Shown piece after piece: positions 28,051 to 36,520 of a stretch of 64,000 bases of DNA; within the stretch, counting starts at the first letter, position 1, and the number at the start of each line of letters is the position of its first letter. The notes below the pieces were generated by a model. The model saw only the letters and a program-made list of their open reading frames with translations, searched no databases and had not been told where the DNA came from. A program made the translations under genes and the position numbers. Source of the DNA: Flavobacterium phragmitis (GTDB taxonomy: Bacteria; Bacteroidota; Bacteroidia; Flavobacteriales; Flavobacteriaceae); NCBI RefSeq assembly GCF_900112575.1, contig NZ_FOMH01000002.1, positions 434,001 to 498,000 on the forward strand. Reading direction: 5' to 3'.

Positions 28051-29400
28051 ATGAGCACTTTCGAAAAATTTAATCTTCCAAAATCATTACAAAAAGCAGT
28101 TGACGAATTAGGATTTGTTACGCCTACTCCTATTCAGGAAAAATCTTTTTCTGTAATCATGTCTGGACGTGATATGATGGGAATTGCGCAGACCGGAACC
28201 GGTAAAACATTTGCTTATTTACTGCCTCTTTTAAAGCTTTACAAGTTTACACATACCAACACTCCTAAAATTGTAATTCTGGTCCCAACCCGTGAATTGG
28301 TTGTTCAGGTTGTAGAAGAAGTTGAAAAACTGACTACATACATGTCGGTTAAAACTTTAGGAATTTATGGAGGTGTAAATATTAATACACAAAAGAAAGC
28401 CGTTTACGAAGGTGTTGATATTTTAGTGGGAACACCTGGCCGTACAATGGATTTAGCCTTAGATGCCGTTGTTCGTTTTGATGAAACACAAAAACTGGTT
28501 ATCGATGAGTTTGACGAAATGCTGAATTTAGGTTTTAGACCACAGTTGACGTCTCTTTTTGCGATGATGAAAACCAAACGCCAAAACATTCTCTTCTCTG
28601 CAACGATGACAGATGAAGTTGACGATCTTTTAAATGATTATTTCGATTTTCCTGAAGAAGTAACATTGGCTCCATCGGGAACTCCTCTTGAAAAAATTAC
28701 TCAGATTATTTATAATGTTCCAAACTTCAATACAAAAGTAAATCTGTTAAAACATTTATTGGAAACCGATGAAAGCATGAGCCGTATTCTGGTTTTCGTA
28801 AACAACAAAAAGATTTCAGATATGCTTTTCAATCGTATTGATGAGCTTTTTGATGGACAATTTGGTGTTATACACTCGAATAAATCTCAAAATTACCGTT
28901 TGAGTACCATGGCCGAATTCCAAGAAGGAAATCTTCGCGGTTTAATTACAACAGACGTTATGGCAAGAGGTTTGGATATTTCTAATATCACCCATGTAAT
29001 CAACTTTGAACTTCCTGAAGAACCTGAACTATATATGCACAGAATTGGTCGTACAGGTCGTGCAGATACTACAGGAACAGCAATCAGTTTTGTTTCTCCA
29101 AGAGAAGAGGAATACAAAATAGAAACCGAACTTTTAATGGATCAGGAACTTGAAATTGCTGATTTCCCTGAAGAAGTTGAAATTTCAGAAAAATTAATAG
29201 AACCTGAAAAAGACAGATTACCAAGAAAGTTTTTATTGAAAAAACCTAAACTGGAAGGTGATGGTGCATTTCATGAAAAATCTAAAAAGAACAAAAAGGT
29301 TAATCTTGGAGGACCATCCAAAACCAAAAAGAAAACACACGGTTCTGTTAACAGAAATATGCTAAAAACAAGAGCGAAGAAGAAAAAAGATAACAAGTAA
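28051..29400 (+). CDS. DEAD-box RNA helicase
   Basis: The 449-residue ATP-dependent RNA helicase shows the Q motif (FVTPTPIQEKSF), motif I AQTGTGKT, Ia PTRELVVQ, Ib GTPGR, motif III SAT, motif V ARGLDI and motif VI HRIGRTGR. Motif II reads DEFD rather than DEAD, in VIDEFDEML. The C-terminal 80 residues are strongly basic (FHEKSKKNKKVNLGG, AKKKKDNK), typical of an RNA-binding tail. It is likely involved in ribosome assembly or RNA turnover, probably cold-relevant, though the exact role cannot be read. A layered repeat-terminator follows. Confidence 0.93.
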   Translation: MSTFEKFNLPKSLQKAVDELGFVTPTPIQEKSFSVIMSGRDMMGIAQTGTGKTFAYLLPLLKLYKFTHTNTPKIVILVPTRELVVQVVEEVEKLTTYMSVKTLGIYGGVNINTQKKAVYEGVDILVGTPGRTMDLALDAVVRFDETQKLVIDEFDEMLNLGFRPQLTSLFAMMKTKRQNILFSATMTDEVDDLLNDYFDFPEEVTLAPSGTPLEKITQIIYNVPNFNTKVNLLKHLLETDESMSRILVFVNNKKISDMLFNRIDELFDGQFGVIHSNKSQNYRLSTMAEFQEGNLRGLITTDVMARGLDISNITHVINFELPEEPELYMHRIGRTGRADTTGTAISFVSPREEEYKIETELLMDQELEIADFPEEVEISEKLIEPEKDRLPRKFLLKKPKLEGDGAFHEKSKKNKKVNLGGPSKTKKKTHGSVNRNMLKTRAKKKKDNK

Positions 29401-29422
29401 TCTTTTTTTAGGTGCTAAGATC

Positions 29423-29538
29423 CTAAGATACTGAGGTTCTAAGTTTTTTCACATAAACACAAAATAAAAAGGGTAAAGATTCTTTCGAATCTTTACCCTT
29501 TTTAAGCTAAGTATCTTAGCAACTTAGAACCTTAGCAT
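29423..29538. repeat. Layered palindrome with terminator core, 'CTAAGATACTGAGG' family, copy 2
   Basis: The outer left arm (29423-29443) is identical over 21 bases to 19895-19915; the right arm (29505-29538) is a degenerate reverse complement. The core is a perfect 17-bp stem (29466-29482 with 29487-29503, GGGTAAAGATTC words) that terminates both the helicase gene and the convergent lactonase gene. Confidence 0.75.
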
Positions 29539-29546
29539 CTTTTTTA

Positions 29547-30659
29547 CTAAATTTTCGTAAACACAAGTCCAACCGGTGAACACAGTTCTATTCTTTTTCC
29601 TGTATCTGTAATTTTTCCTGTGGTTTTATCCCTTTTAAAAACAATAATATCGTTTGTATATTGATGACCAACTAAAAGGTAGTTTCCTGTTGGATCAATG
29701 GCAAAATCTCTTGGTCCTTTACCTAAAGTACTTTGTTGCTCTACCAATTCTAAAGAGCCATCTTTTTGGATTTTATAAACAGATATCGAATTTGCATCTA
29801 CACGATCCGAAACATATAAAAAGTTTCCATCCGGCGAAATTTTAATTGCGGCAGCTCCTGTTCCGCCTGTAAAGCCTTTTGGAAGAATACTTGTTTCGGC
29901 TACTACTTTTAGATTTCCTGTTTTATCGTAGCTTAAAGTTGTTAATGTTCCGTCTAATTCCTGAACCAGATATACAAATTTTCCGTCTTTACTAAAAGTC
30001 AAATGTCTTGGACCGCTTCCTGGTTTTACATCGACACTTCCTTTTAAAGTCAGCATTTCGTTTTTAGAAGTTGGATTGTATTTATAAATGAATACTTTAT
30101 CCAAACCTAAATCATTAGACAAAACAAACTTTTTATCCGGAGAAAACATCACCATATGCACGTGTGCTTTTTCCTGACGCGCTGCGTTTGGTCCTTTTCC
30201 TTCGTGCTGAATTAATTGTTGCACCTCTGTAATGCTTCCGTCTGGATTTTTCTTGAAAACAACAATATTTCCACCAGAATAATTGGCAACGATTACGTTT
30301 TTATCATCATTAATTAAATGACAAGGATCTGCCCCAAGAGAAGCATTAGAATTTAAAAATTTTACTTTTCCGGAAACCGAATCATATCCAAACGCGCTAA
30401 CCGCACTTTGATTTCCGTTTTCGTTTACCGCATATATAAATTTATTGTCTGCAGAAACCGATAAATAACTCGGACTAATTACATTTTCGGAAGAATTTTT
30501 CAGTTTAAAATCTCCATTAGCGGCATTAAATTCATATACATAAATTCCGTTGCTTTGACATTTATTAGTATAAGTCCCAACTAATAAATTGAATTTATTT
30601 TGGGCATTTACCATGGTCAGTGATAAAGCCGAAAATAAGACTAGATATATTTTTTTCAT
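29547..30659 (-). CDS. Lactonase-family beta-propeller protein (6-phosphogluconolactonase-like)
   Basis: The 370-residue product has a signal peptide (IYLVLFSALSLTMVNAQ) and a seven-bladed propeller with repeated blades such as PSYLSVSADNKFIYAVNENG, DPCHLINDDKNVIVANYSGG, PRHLTFSKDGKFVYLVQELD and PRDFAIDPTGNYLLVGHQ. It belongs to the YbhE/Pgl family, related to cytoplasmic 6-phosphogluconolactonase. The export signal argues against a role in the pentose phosphate pathway; a periplasmic lactonase or binding propeller is more likely. The substrate is unknown. Confidence 0.88.
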   Translation of the reverse strand: MKKIYLVLFSALSLTMVNAQNKFNLLVGTYTNKCQSNGIYVYEFNAANGDFKLKNSSENVISPSYLSVSADNKFIYAVNENGNQSAVSAFGYDSVSGKVKFLNSNASLGADPCHLINDDKNVIVANYSGGNIVVFKKNPDGSITEVQQLIQHEGKGPNAARQEKAHVHMVMFSPDKKFVLSNDLGLDKVFIYKYNPTSKNEMLTLKGSVDVKPGSGPRHLTFSKDGKFVYLVQELDGTLTTLSYDKTGNLKVVAETSILPKGFTGGTGAAAIKISPDGNFLYVSDRVDANSISVYKIQKDGSLELVEQQSTLGKGPRDFAIDPTGNYLLVGHQYTNDIIVFKRDKTTGKITDTGKRIELCSPVGLVFTKI

Positions 30660-30751
30660 AGTTTGTTTTTTTGAATCAGCTAAAATAAGGAATAATATGG
30701 TTTTGATACAGCATCTTTGTTACAAAAGAAATTACAAAAGTTACATTTTTT

Positions 30752-30956
30752 TTGAACCATATAAGTTATATAAGTTCATTTTAGCTTTTAGAATTCAACT
30801 TATAATTAACTTATATTCGCTTATTACTTTCCTTTTAATTCGTCTCCATAATACTTATAATCCCTCATATGAACTTATATGGTTTCAATTATTATTTTTT
30901 TCCGGTTCATACACTGTGTTTATAATTTCTTACATGAACTTATATGGTTTAAAATA
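30752..30956. repeat. 'ATAAGTTATA' family, three arms
   Basis: Left arm at 30752-30780 (CCATATAAGTTATATAAG). Two inverted right arms follow: 30862-30890 and 30930-30956, both with GAACTTATATGGTTT. This fills the 367-base gap between the lactonase and BatA-like genes; no gene is visible there. The homologous pair is at 7206-7295. Confidence 0.6.
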
Positions 30957-31026
30957 ATTTTTAATTCGTATTTTTGACGAGCATCTTCGCGAAAAACAAA
31001 ACGTAGTGAAGTAAATCGAAGCCAGA

Positions 31027-32955
31027 ATGCATTTTAAACATCCCGAAATTCTATACTTTCTGTTTTTATTGATTGTTCCAATTTTGGTTCACTTATTTCA
31101 ATTAAGACGTTTTAAAACTTCCTATTTTACTAATGTCCGCTTTTTAAAAGAACTTGCTATTCAGACTCGTAAAAGTTCTAAAATCAAGAAAAGACTTTTA
31201 TTAGCGACTCGTTTATTATTATTGACCTGCATCATATTAGCCTTTGCACAGCCTTTTTTTGAAGCCATTGACAGCAAAAATGCTTCAAATGAAATGTATA
31301 TTGTTCTAGACAATTCGTTTAGTATGCAGGCAAAAGGAAAAAAAGGAGAATTATTAAAAAGAGCCGTTCAGGAATTATTGGAAAACACTCCCGAAAATAC
31401 TCAATTTTCACTTTTAACCAACACCGAAAATTTCTGGAATACTGATATTAAATCTTCGAAAAGTGCTTTACAAAACTTAAAATACAGCGCTTCTCCATTT
31501 GATCTTTCAGCCATTACCGCTAAAATCAAAGCGCATAAATCAGCACACAAAAAAGACATTGTCATTATCACTGATGCGGTTGGCTTAAAAGAAAAAGACA
31601 TTCAAAATATAGATTTTGAAGAAAAACCATACTTCATAGTTCCTAAAGCGGAACAAAAAAACAACGTTTCAATTGACAGCGTTTACATCAATCAGACTTT
31701 AGAAAATTTCTATGAAATTGGCATTAATTTATCAGCTTACGGCGAAGATTTCAAACCTGTTTCAACTGCTTTATACAATCAAAACAAACTGATTGCCAAA
31801 ACGATTGTTAATTTTGACACCAAGAAGAAGAAAATCAATTTCACGATTCCAAAAGAAGCTTTTCACGGCTATGTAGCAATTGAAGATAATGGTTTGACTT
31901 ATGATAATAAATTGTTTTTCAGTATTTCTAAAAACAAAAAAACAAATGTAATCAGCATTGGAGAACCTGAAAAAGCTAATTTCTTATCCCGAATTTATAC
32001 TCCAACTGAATTTAATTATCATAATTACGCTATTGGTTCTTTAGACTATAATAGTTTAGAAAAACAAAATACTATTATCCTGAACGAGTTACCTGAAATT
32101 CCACAGGCTTTGCAAACTACTTTAAAAGCGTTTGTTTCTAAAGGCGGCAATCTGGTCGTGATTCCTTCTGAGAAAAGTTCCCTTTCTAATTTGAATAATT
32201 TACTGAGTAATTTTGGAAAAGTTCAATTTGGGAATTTAGAAACCAACAGCAAATTAATTACTAAAATCAACTTCGATCACCCTTTGTTTTCAGGTGTTTT
32301 TGAAAATAAAATTTCGAATTTTCAATATCCGAAAGTGAACAGTTCGTTTGCTGTTTCAAGCTCTTATCCAGCTGTTCTTTCATTTGAAGATCAGACTCCA
32401 TTTGTCACTGCTGTCCAGAATCAGGTTGCAGGAATAACGGTTTTTACAGCGCCAATAAACAGTACTAATTCGAATTTTCAGCAATCTCCGCTGATTGTTC
32501 CTTTGTTTTATAAAATAGCACAAAATAATCAAAAAACCGGAGTAAACGCTTTGACAATCGGAAATAATCAGCCTTATTTTGTTGATGTTCTATTGACTAA
32601 AGATGCTATTTTGGAAGTAAAAGGAACAGAAGATTCTTTTATTCCGGTTCAGCAGATTTTAAACAATAAAGTAAAACTAACTTTTAATGATTTCCCTGAA
32701 ACGGCTGGCAACTACGGAATTTTCGATAAAAAGGAATGGGTCGAAAACATTAGTTTTAATTACAACAGAAGCGAAAGCGATTTGAGTCAGGTAAACACCA
32801 ATGTGGTTTCAGATTTCAAAACGGCCGATACCATATCAACCATTTTTAACACCTTACAAACTGAGCGAACTGACAGCCAAATTTGGAAATGGTTTGTTAT
32901 CTTTGCACTGTTATTTTTAGCATTAGAAATGGCAATTATAAAATTTGTGAAATAA
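31027..32955 (+). CDS. BatA-domain / vWA membrane protein
   Basis: The 642-residue protein starts with the double-helix N-terminal region of the TIGR02226 (BatA) family: YFLFLLIVPILVHLFQLRRF, then RLLLATRLLLLTCIILAFAQPFF. A vWA-like domain follows with a MIDAS-like DNSFSM motif around residues 93-98, then a glutamine-amidotransferase-like and beta-rich region. A final helix (FALLFLALEMAIIKFV) returns to the membrane. Members occur next to Bat operons but here no bat genes are adjacent; function remains unclear. It is followed by a repeat, then the dihydroorotase-like gene. Confidence 0.85.
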   Translation: MHFKHPEILYFLFLLIVPILVHLFQLRRFKTSYFTNVRFLKELAIQTRKSSKIKKRLLLATRLLLLTCIILAFAQPFFEAIDSKNASNEMYIVLDNSFSMQAKGKKGELLKRAVQELLENTPENTQFSLLTNTENFWNTDIKSSKSALQNLKYSASPFDLSAITAKIKAHKSAHKKDIVIITDAVGLKEKDIQNIDFEEKPYFIVPKAEQKNNVSIDSVYINQTLENFYEIGINLSAYGEDFKPVSTALYNQNKLIAKTIVNFDTKKKKINFTIPKEAFHGYVAIEDNGLTYDNKLFFSISKNKKTNVISIGEPEKANFLSRIYTPTEFNYHNYAIGSLDYNSLEKQNTIILNELPEIPQALQTTLKAFVSKGGNLVVIPSEKSSLSNLNNLLSNFGKVQFGNLETNSKLITKINFDHPLFSGVFENKISNFQYPKVNSSFAVSSSYPAVLSFEDQTPFVTAVQNQVAGITVFTAPINSTNSNFQQSPLIVPLFYKIAQNNQKTGVNALTIGNNQPYFVDVLLTKDAILEVKGTEDSFIPVQQILNNKVKLTFNDFPETAGNYGIFDKKEWVENISFNYNRSESDLSQVNTNVVSDFKTADTISTIFNTLQTERTDSQIWKWFVIFALLFLALEMAIIKFVK

Positions 32956-32978
32956 TTTTCAAATCATTCGTTTAGTAT

Positions 32979-33063
32979 GTCATTTCGAAGAAGAAGAAAT
33001 CACACATACTGAGAACATTTGGAACGGAATATCTGGTGAGATTTCTCCTTCGTCGAAATGACA
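32979..33063. repeat. 'TGTCATTTCGAAGAAG' palindromic element
   Basis: Left arm 32979-33006 (TGTCATTTCGAAGAAGAAGA) and right arm 33036-33063 (ending CTTCGTCGAAATGACA) are reverse complements with few mismatches, loop about 29 bases. This is the only copy in the window. Confidence 0.6.
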
Positions 33064-33102
33064 AAGCGGAATCTTTTAATAAAAAAATAAATTTCTCTAC
33101 AT

Positions 33103-34353
33103 ATGAAAATAATCATCAAAAGCGCCAAAATTATCGACTCAAAAAGTCCGTTTCACAATCAGACCGTTGATCTTTTAATTGCAGATGGTTTAATAGAAAA
33201 AATAGGAGTTTCACTTCCAAACGACGATGCTGAAGTGGTACGATTTGACAATCTTCACGTTTCTCAAGGCTGGTTTGACAGCAGTGTTTCTCTTGGAGAA
33301 CCAGGTTACGAAGACAGAGAAACCATTGCAAACGGATTAAATGTCGCAGCAAAAAGCGGTTTTACAGCAATTGGTCTACAGCCTAACTCTTTACCAATTA
33401 TCGACAATCAGTCTCAGGTAAGTTTTGTAAAAAATAAAGCAAATGGTTTTGCTACAGAAATTTTCCCAATTGGAGCTTTAACTAAGGCAAGTGAAGGAAA
33501 AGATATGGCAGAACTTTTTGATATGAAAAATGCGGGTGCCATCGCTTTTGGAGATTATAACAAAAGTATCGACAACGCAAATATTCTGAAAATCGCTCTA
33601 CAATATGTACAAGATTTTGACGGTTTGGTAATTGCCTATTCACAAGATCCAAATATCAAAGGAAACGGTGTAGCAAACGAAGGAATTGTTTCTACAAGAT
33701 TAGGTCTAAAAGGAATTCCAAATCTTGCTGAAGAACTTCAAATCTCAAGAAACTTATTTTTATTGGAATATACGGGTGGTAAACTTCATATTCCAACGAT
33801 TTCTACAGCAAAATCGGTTGAATTGATTAGAGAAGCTAAAGCAAAAGGATTAAACGTAACCTGCAGTGCTTCTGTTCATCATTTGGTTTTGACAGATGAA
33901 AAACTGGACGGATTTGACACTCGTTTTAAAGTAACACCTCCTTTACGCACAGAAGTTGACAGACAAGCCCTTCTAAACGGAGTTGCTGACGGAACTATTG
34001 ACACCATTACTTCAGACCATAATCCTATTGATATTGAATTCAAAAAAATGGAATTTGATACAGCTAAAAACGGAACTATTGGTTTAGAAAGTGCTTTTGG
34101 AGCTTTATTGACCGTTTTACCATTAGAAACTGTAGTTGCAAAATTGACTTCGGCAAGAACTGTTTTTGGTCTGGAAAACAATACAATTCAAGAAGGTGCT
34201 AAAGCCGATTTGACACTTTTTACTCCAGAACATAAATCAACTTTTACAAAAGAAAACATTCTTTCAAAATCTAAAAATTCTGCCTTTTTAGGAACAGAAC
34301 TTAAAGGTTCTGTGTACGGAATTTTAAATCAAAATCAACTTGTTACAAAATAA
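33103..34353 (+). CDS. Dihydroorotase homologue lacking the HxH metal motif
   Basis: The 416-residue amidohydrolase-fold protein is similar to type I dihydroorotase (third step of pyrimidine synthesis). The usual DxHxHxREPG reads D59-SSVSLGEPG: both metal-binding His are Ser (61, 63) and the substrate Arg is Gly (65). The later His pair (SVHHL, about 258-259) and Asp305 in TITSDHNP remain. By comparison with non-catalytic PyrC' proteins that support aspartate transcarbamoylase, it may be structural. The family is common in Flavobacteriaceae, so it could also be a divergent active enzyme. A small membrane protein gene follows 4 bases later. Confidence 0.85.
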   Translation: MKIIIKSAKIIDSKSPFHNQTVDLLIADGLIEKIGVSLPNDDAEVVRFDNLHVSQGWFDSSVSLGEPGYEDRETIANGLNVAAKSGFTAIGLQPNSLPIIDNQSQVSFVKNKANGFATEIFPIGALTKASEGKDMAELFDMKNAGAIAFGDYNKSIDNANILKIALQYVQDFDGLVIAYSQDPNIKGNGVANEGIVSTRLGLKGIPNLAEELQISRNLFLLEYTGGKLHIPTISTAKSVELIREAKAKGLNVTCSASVHHLVLTDEKLDGFDTRFKVTPPLRTEVDRQALLNGVADGTIDTITSDHNPIDIEFKKMEFDTAKNGTIGLESAFGALLTVLPLETVVAKLTSARTVFGLENNTIQEGAKADLTLFTPEHKSTFTKENILSKSKNSAFLGTELKGSVYGILNQNQLVTK

Positions 34354-34357
34354 TACA

Positions 34358-34684
34358 ATGAATAATTCAGTCGAAGAAGGAAAACCAATTGCCATTACCA
34401 GTTATATTCTGATTGTTGGTGTTTTGATTGCCATGAGCATGAATTCTGAAAACAAAAACAGTTTTGCTTCTTTTCATATCCGTCAAGCTTTAGGATTATC
34501 TTTAACCTTTATTTCTTTCGGAGCAATAGTTAGTAATTTTGATAGTTTTTATATCACTTTCCCAATGTGGATCTGTATTTCTATTCTTTGGACTTTTGGT
34601 ATTTTTAATGCTATTCAAGGACAAATGAGACCGATTCCGTTAGTTGGGAATTTGTTTCAAAAATGGTTTAAAAAAATCGGGTAA
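34358..34684 (+). CDS. Small DUF4870-like membrane protein
   Basis: The 108-residue protein has three membrane helices (about residues 10-28, 45-65 and 70-88) and a basic C-terminus. The stretch SFASFHIRQALGLSLTF is typical of DUF4870/Tic20-like small membrane proteins. I start at ATG 34358, four bases after the dihydroorotase-like stop; an in-frame ATG overlapping that gene is less likely. Function unknown; cotranscription with the upstream gene is likely. Confidence 0.8.
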   Translation: MNNSVEEGKPIAITSYILIVGVLIAMSMNSENKNSFASFHIRQALGLSLTFISFGAIVSNFDSFYITFPMWICISILWTFGIFNAIQGQMRPIPLVGNLFQKWFKKIG

Positions 34685-34734
34685 TTTTTAAAATTCCAAG
34701 TTTTAAAATCAAAAATTGAAAAAGTCAAAAAACT

Positions 34735-34797
34735 GACAAAGCTTGAAAATCAAAGGAAAACTCATAACTTATAACTCAAAACTCATAACTTTCCCTA
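34735..34797. repeat. 'AACTTATAACT' low-complexity repeat, copy 1
   Basis: Short imperfect tandem words (CATAACTTATAACTCAAAAC) between two same-strand genes. A related stretch lies at 39690-39735. Confidence 0.5.
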
Positions 34798-34801
34798 AAA
34801 A

Positions 34802-35446
34802 ATGAATCTATCATTAGAATATAAAATAAGAGAACCAAAAGTAATTTTAGATCAAAATCCGCTTTTATTGTTGTTGCACGGATACGGAAGCAACGAAGCC
34901 GATTTATTCTCTTTTGCCTCTGAACTTCCTGATAATTATTATGTAATTTCCGCAAGAGCACCTTATGATTTACAATATGGAGCTTACGCTTGGTACGCCA
35001 TTAATTTTGATGCCGATCAAAACAAGTTTTCTGATAACGAACAAGCCAAAACTTCAAGAGATATCATCGCTAATTTTATTGACGAATTAGTAGCAAATTA
35101 TCCGATTGATGCCAACAATGTAACTTTAATCGGATTCAGCCAAGGATCTATTTTAAGTTATGCAACAGCACTTTCTTATCCTGAAAAAATTCAAAGAGTT
35201 GTGGCAATGAGTGGTTATTTTAATGAAGAAATCATCAAAGAAGGTTTTGAAAACAACGACTTTAAAAATCTAAAAATATTCGCTTCGCACGGAACTGTAG
35301 ATCAGGTTATTCCGATTGAATGGGCAAGAAAAACTCCTGCAATTTTAGAAAAATTAAACATTCCGGTTACTTACAAAGAATATCCTGTTGGACACGGTGT
35401 TGCTCCGCAGAATTTCTTTGATTTTAAGAATTGGCTTGCTTTGTAG
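34802..35446 (+). CDS. Alpha/beta hydrolase, carboxylesterase/phospholipase family
   Basis: The 214-residue cytoplasmic esterase belongs to the YpfH/acyl-protein thioesterase-like group. It shows LLLLHGYGSNEADLF (oxyanion region), the nucleophile elbow GFSQGSILS, an Asp in SHGTVDQVIP and the catalytic His in YPVGHGVAPQ. Length is normal. The physiological ester is unknown. Its TAG stop codon is the first part of an intergenic repeat. Confidence 0.9.
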   Translation: MNLSLEYKIREPKVILDQNPLLLLLHGYGSNEADLFSFASELPDNYYVISARAPYDLQYGAYAWYAINFDADQNKFSDNEQAKTSRDIIANFIDELVANYPIDANNVTLIGFSQGSILSYATALSYPEKIQRVVAMSGYFNEEIIKEGFENNDFKNLKIFASHGTVDQVIPIEWARKTPAILEKLNIPVTYKEYPVGHGVAPQNFFDFKNWLAL

Positions 35447-35519
35447 TTTTCAGTTGCAGTTTTCAGTAGCAGTCACAGTTTTCAGTTCTAACCACATACT
35501 GAGACTTCGACTGAAAACT
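35444..35519. repeat. 'TAGTTTTCAGT' family, copy 2, inverted pair
   Basis: TAGTTTTCAGTTGCAG and two further CAGTTTTCAGT words, then the inverse GACTGAAAACTA at the right end. The element begins on the esterase stop codon. Confidence 0.65.
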
Positions 35520-35524
35520 AAAGT

Positions 35525-35956
35525 TTATTCTCCAGTATAAATTATCTTCCCATCTTTCTTCAAAACGTAACCTTTCCAAGGAATTAATTCCAGATTATCT
35601 TTTTTCCAAGAATCTCCTTCAGATTTTCTTTCTAAAATGATGGATTCTTTTTGAGTATCTAAGAAAAGTTCTGCTTTATTTCCGTCAAAAATTACATAGG
35701 AAACGGTGGAATATGTTTTTCCATCTTCAGCATGATTGAGTCTCGTGCTATTTTCAAAAACTCTGATACATTCTTTTTTCAAAACTGACCAAGTATATCC
35801 GGCAGAAGCTTTACAGCCATGAGAATCAGAATCTCCTCCGACAACCGTTTCTTTTTGGGGTTCTTTTGGAACACTATTTTCTTTAGTTTCCTGAGAAACT
35901 TTTTTCGCACAAGAAAATGTACTGGCAATAATCAAAAACAAAAACATCTTTTTCAT
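35525..35956 (-). CDS. Predicted lipoprotein of unknown function
   Basis: The 143-residue product has a lipoprotein signal (MFLFLIIASTFSC, Cys16) and a compact mature domain with HGCKASAGYTWSVLKKECIRVF (two Cys that could pair) and YSTVSYVIFDGNKAELFL. I recall similar small flavobacterial lipoproteins but no named family. It lies downstream of the 36005-36508 gene on the same strand. Confidence 0.7.
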   Translation of the reverse strand: MKKMFLFLIIASTFSCAKKVSQETKENSVPKEPQKETVVGGDSDSHGCKASAGYTWSVLKKECIRVFENSTRLNHAEDGKTYSTVSYVIFDGNKAELFLDTQKESIILERKSEGDSWKKDNLELIPWKGYVLKKDGKIIYTGE

Positions 35957-35981
35957 AATCCTAATAGTTTTAAATTGAGCA

Positions 35982-36013
35982 AAAAAAATAGGATTTTTAA
36001 AATCCTATTTTTG
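35982..36013 (-). terminator. Terminator overlapping a stop codon
   Basis: AAAAATAGGATTT / AAATCCTATTTTT stem. The TAG stop of the 36005-36508 gene is inside the stem, so the last codons form half of the hairpin. Confidence 0.7.
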
Positions 36014-36508
36014 ATATAACCAAGTTTGATTTACTTCAAAGGTAATGTTATCGTCGTTATCAACAAAGTATTTTAACAAGACTTCTCCCCAAAGTTCCCC
36101 ATTGCTATAATCAGCAATAATCCATCTGTGGTTTAAAATTTTTACTTTATTGATGATAAATTTAGTCGGTCCAATCTGGTCTTGTCCAGTGTACGGATTT
36201 CCTTTTGGATTTGAATTAAAATCTAACAACTTTTCCGTTACAACCGGAATTAATTTTTCGTATAAAATTACTTTTCCTCCAGATGCACTGTTATCAAAGT
36301 AGTTTTGAGCATTTTCATTGTGTTCAAGAGAAAAATAATCAGCTTCCGCTAATTGTGTTTTCACCAGATTAATGCTATCTCTCAGTTTCTTAGTAGTTTT
36401 ATCGTATCTATTTTGAGCAAATTTTACCTCTCCACTGTAAAATGCATAAGTAAAAACATTCATTAAAATTGCTAAAATAAAAAGATAAAGCATTAAGGAT
36501 TTTTTCAT
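36005..36508 (-). CDS. Membrane-anchored protein of unknown function
   Basis: The 167-residue protein has one N-terminal hydrophobic helix (LMLYLFILAILMNVFTYAFY), a predicted coiled coil (YDKTTKKLRDSINLVKTQLA) and a soluble C-terminal domain with KVKILNHRWIIADYSNGELWGEVL. No signal cleavage site is evident. It lies 12 bases downstream of the MBL hydrolase gene, so the two probably share a transcript. I recall no family name. Confidence 0.72.
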   Translation of the reverse strand: MKKSLMLYLFILAILMNVFTYAFYSGEVKFAQNRYDKTTKKLRDSINLVKTQLAEADYFSLEHNENAQNYFDNSASGGKVILYEKLIPVVTEKLLDFNSNPKGNPYTGQDQIGPTKFIINKVKILNHRWIIADYSNGELWGEVLLKYFVDNDDNITFEVNQTWLYQK

Positions 36509-36520
36509 TGTGTGGTATAA

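Noticed and set aside
30589..30957. Plus-strand frame of 122 residues overlapping the start of the lactonase gene
   Set aside because: It lies antisense to the lactonase start and runs through the repeat region; composition is that of repeated A-T rich words, with no family features.
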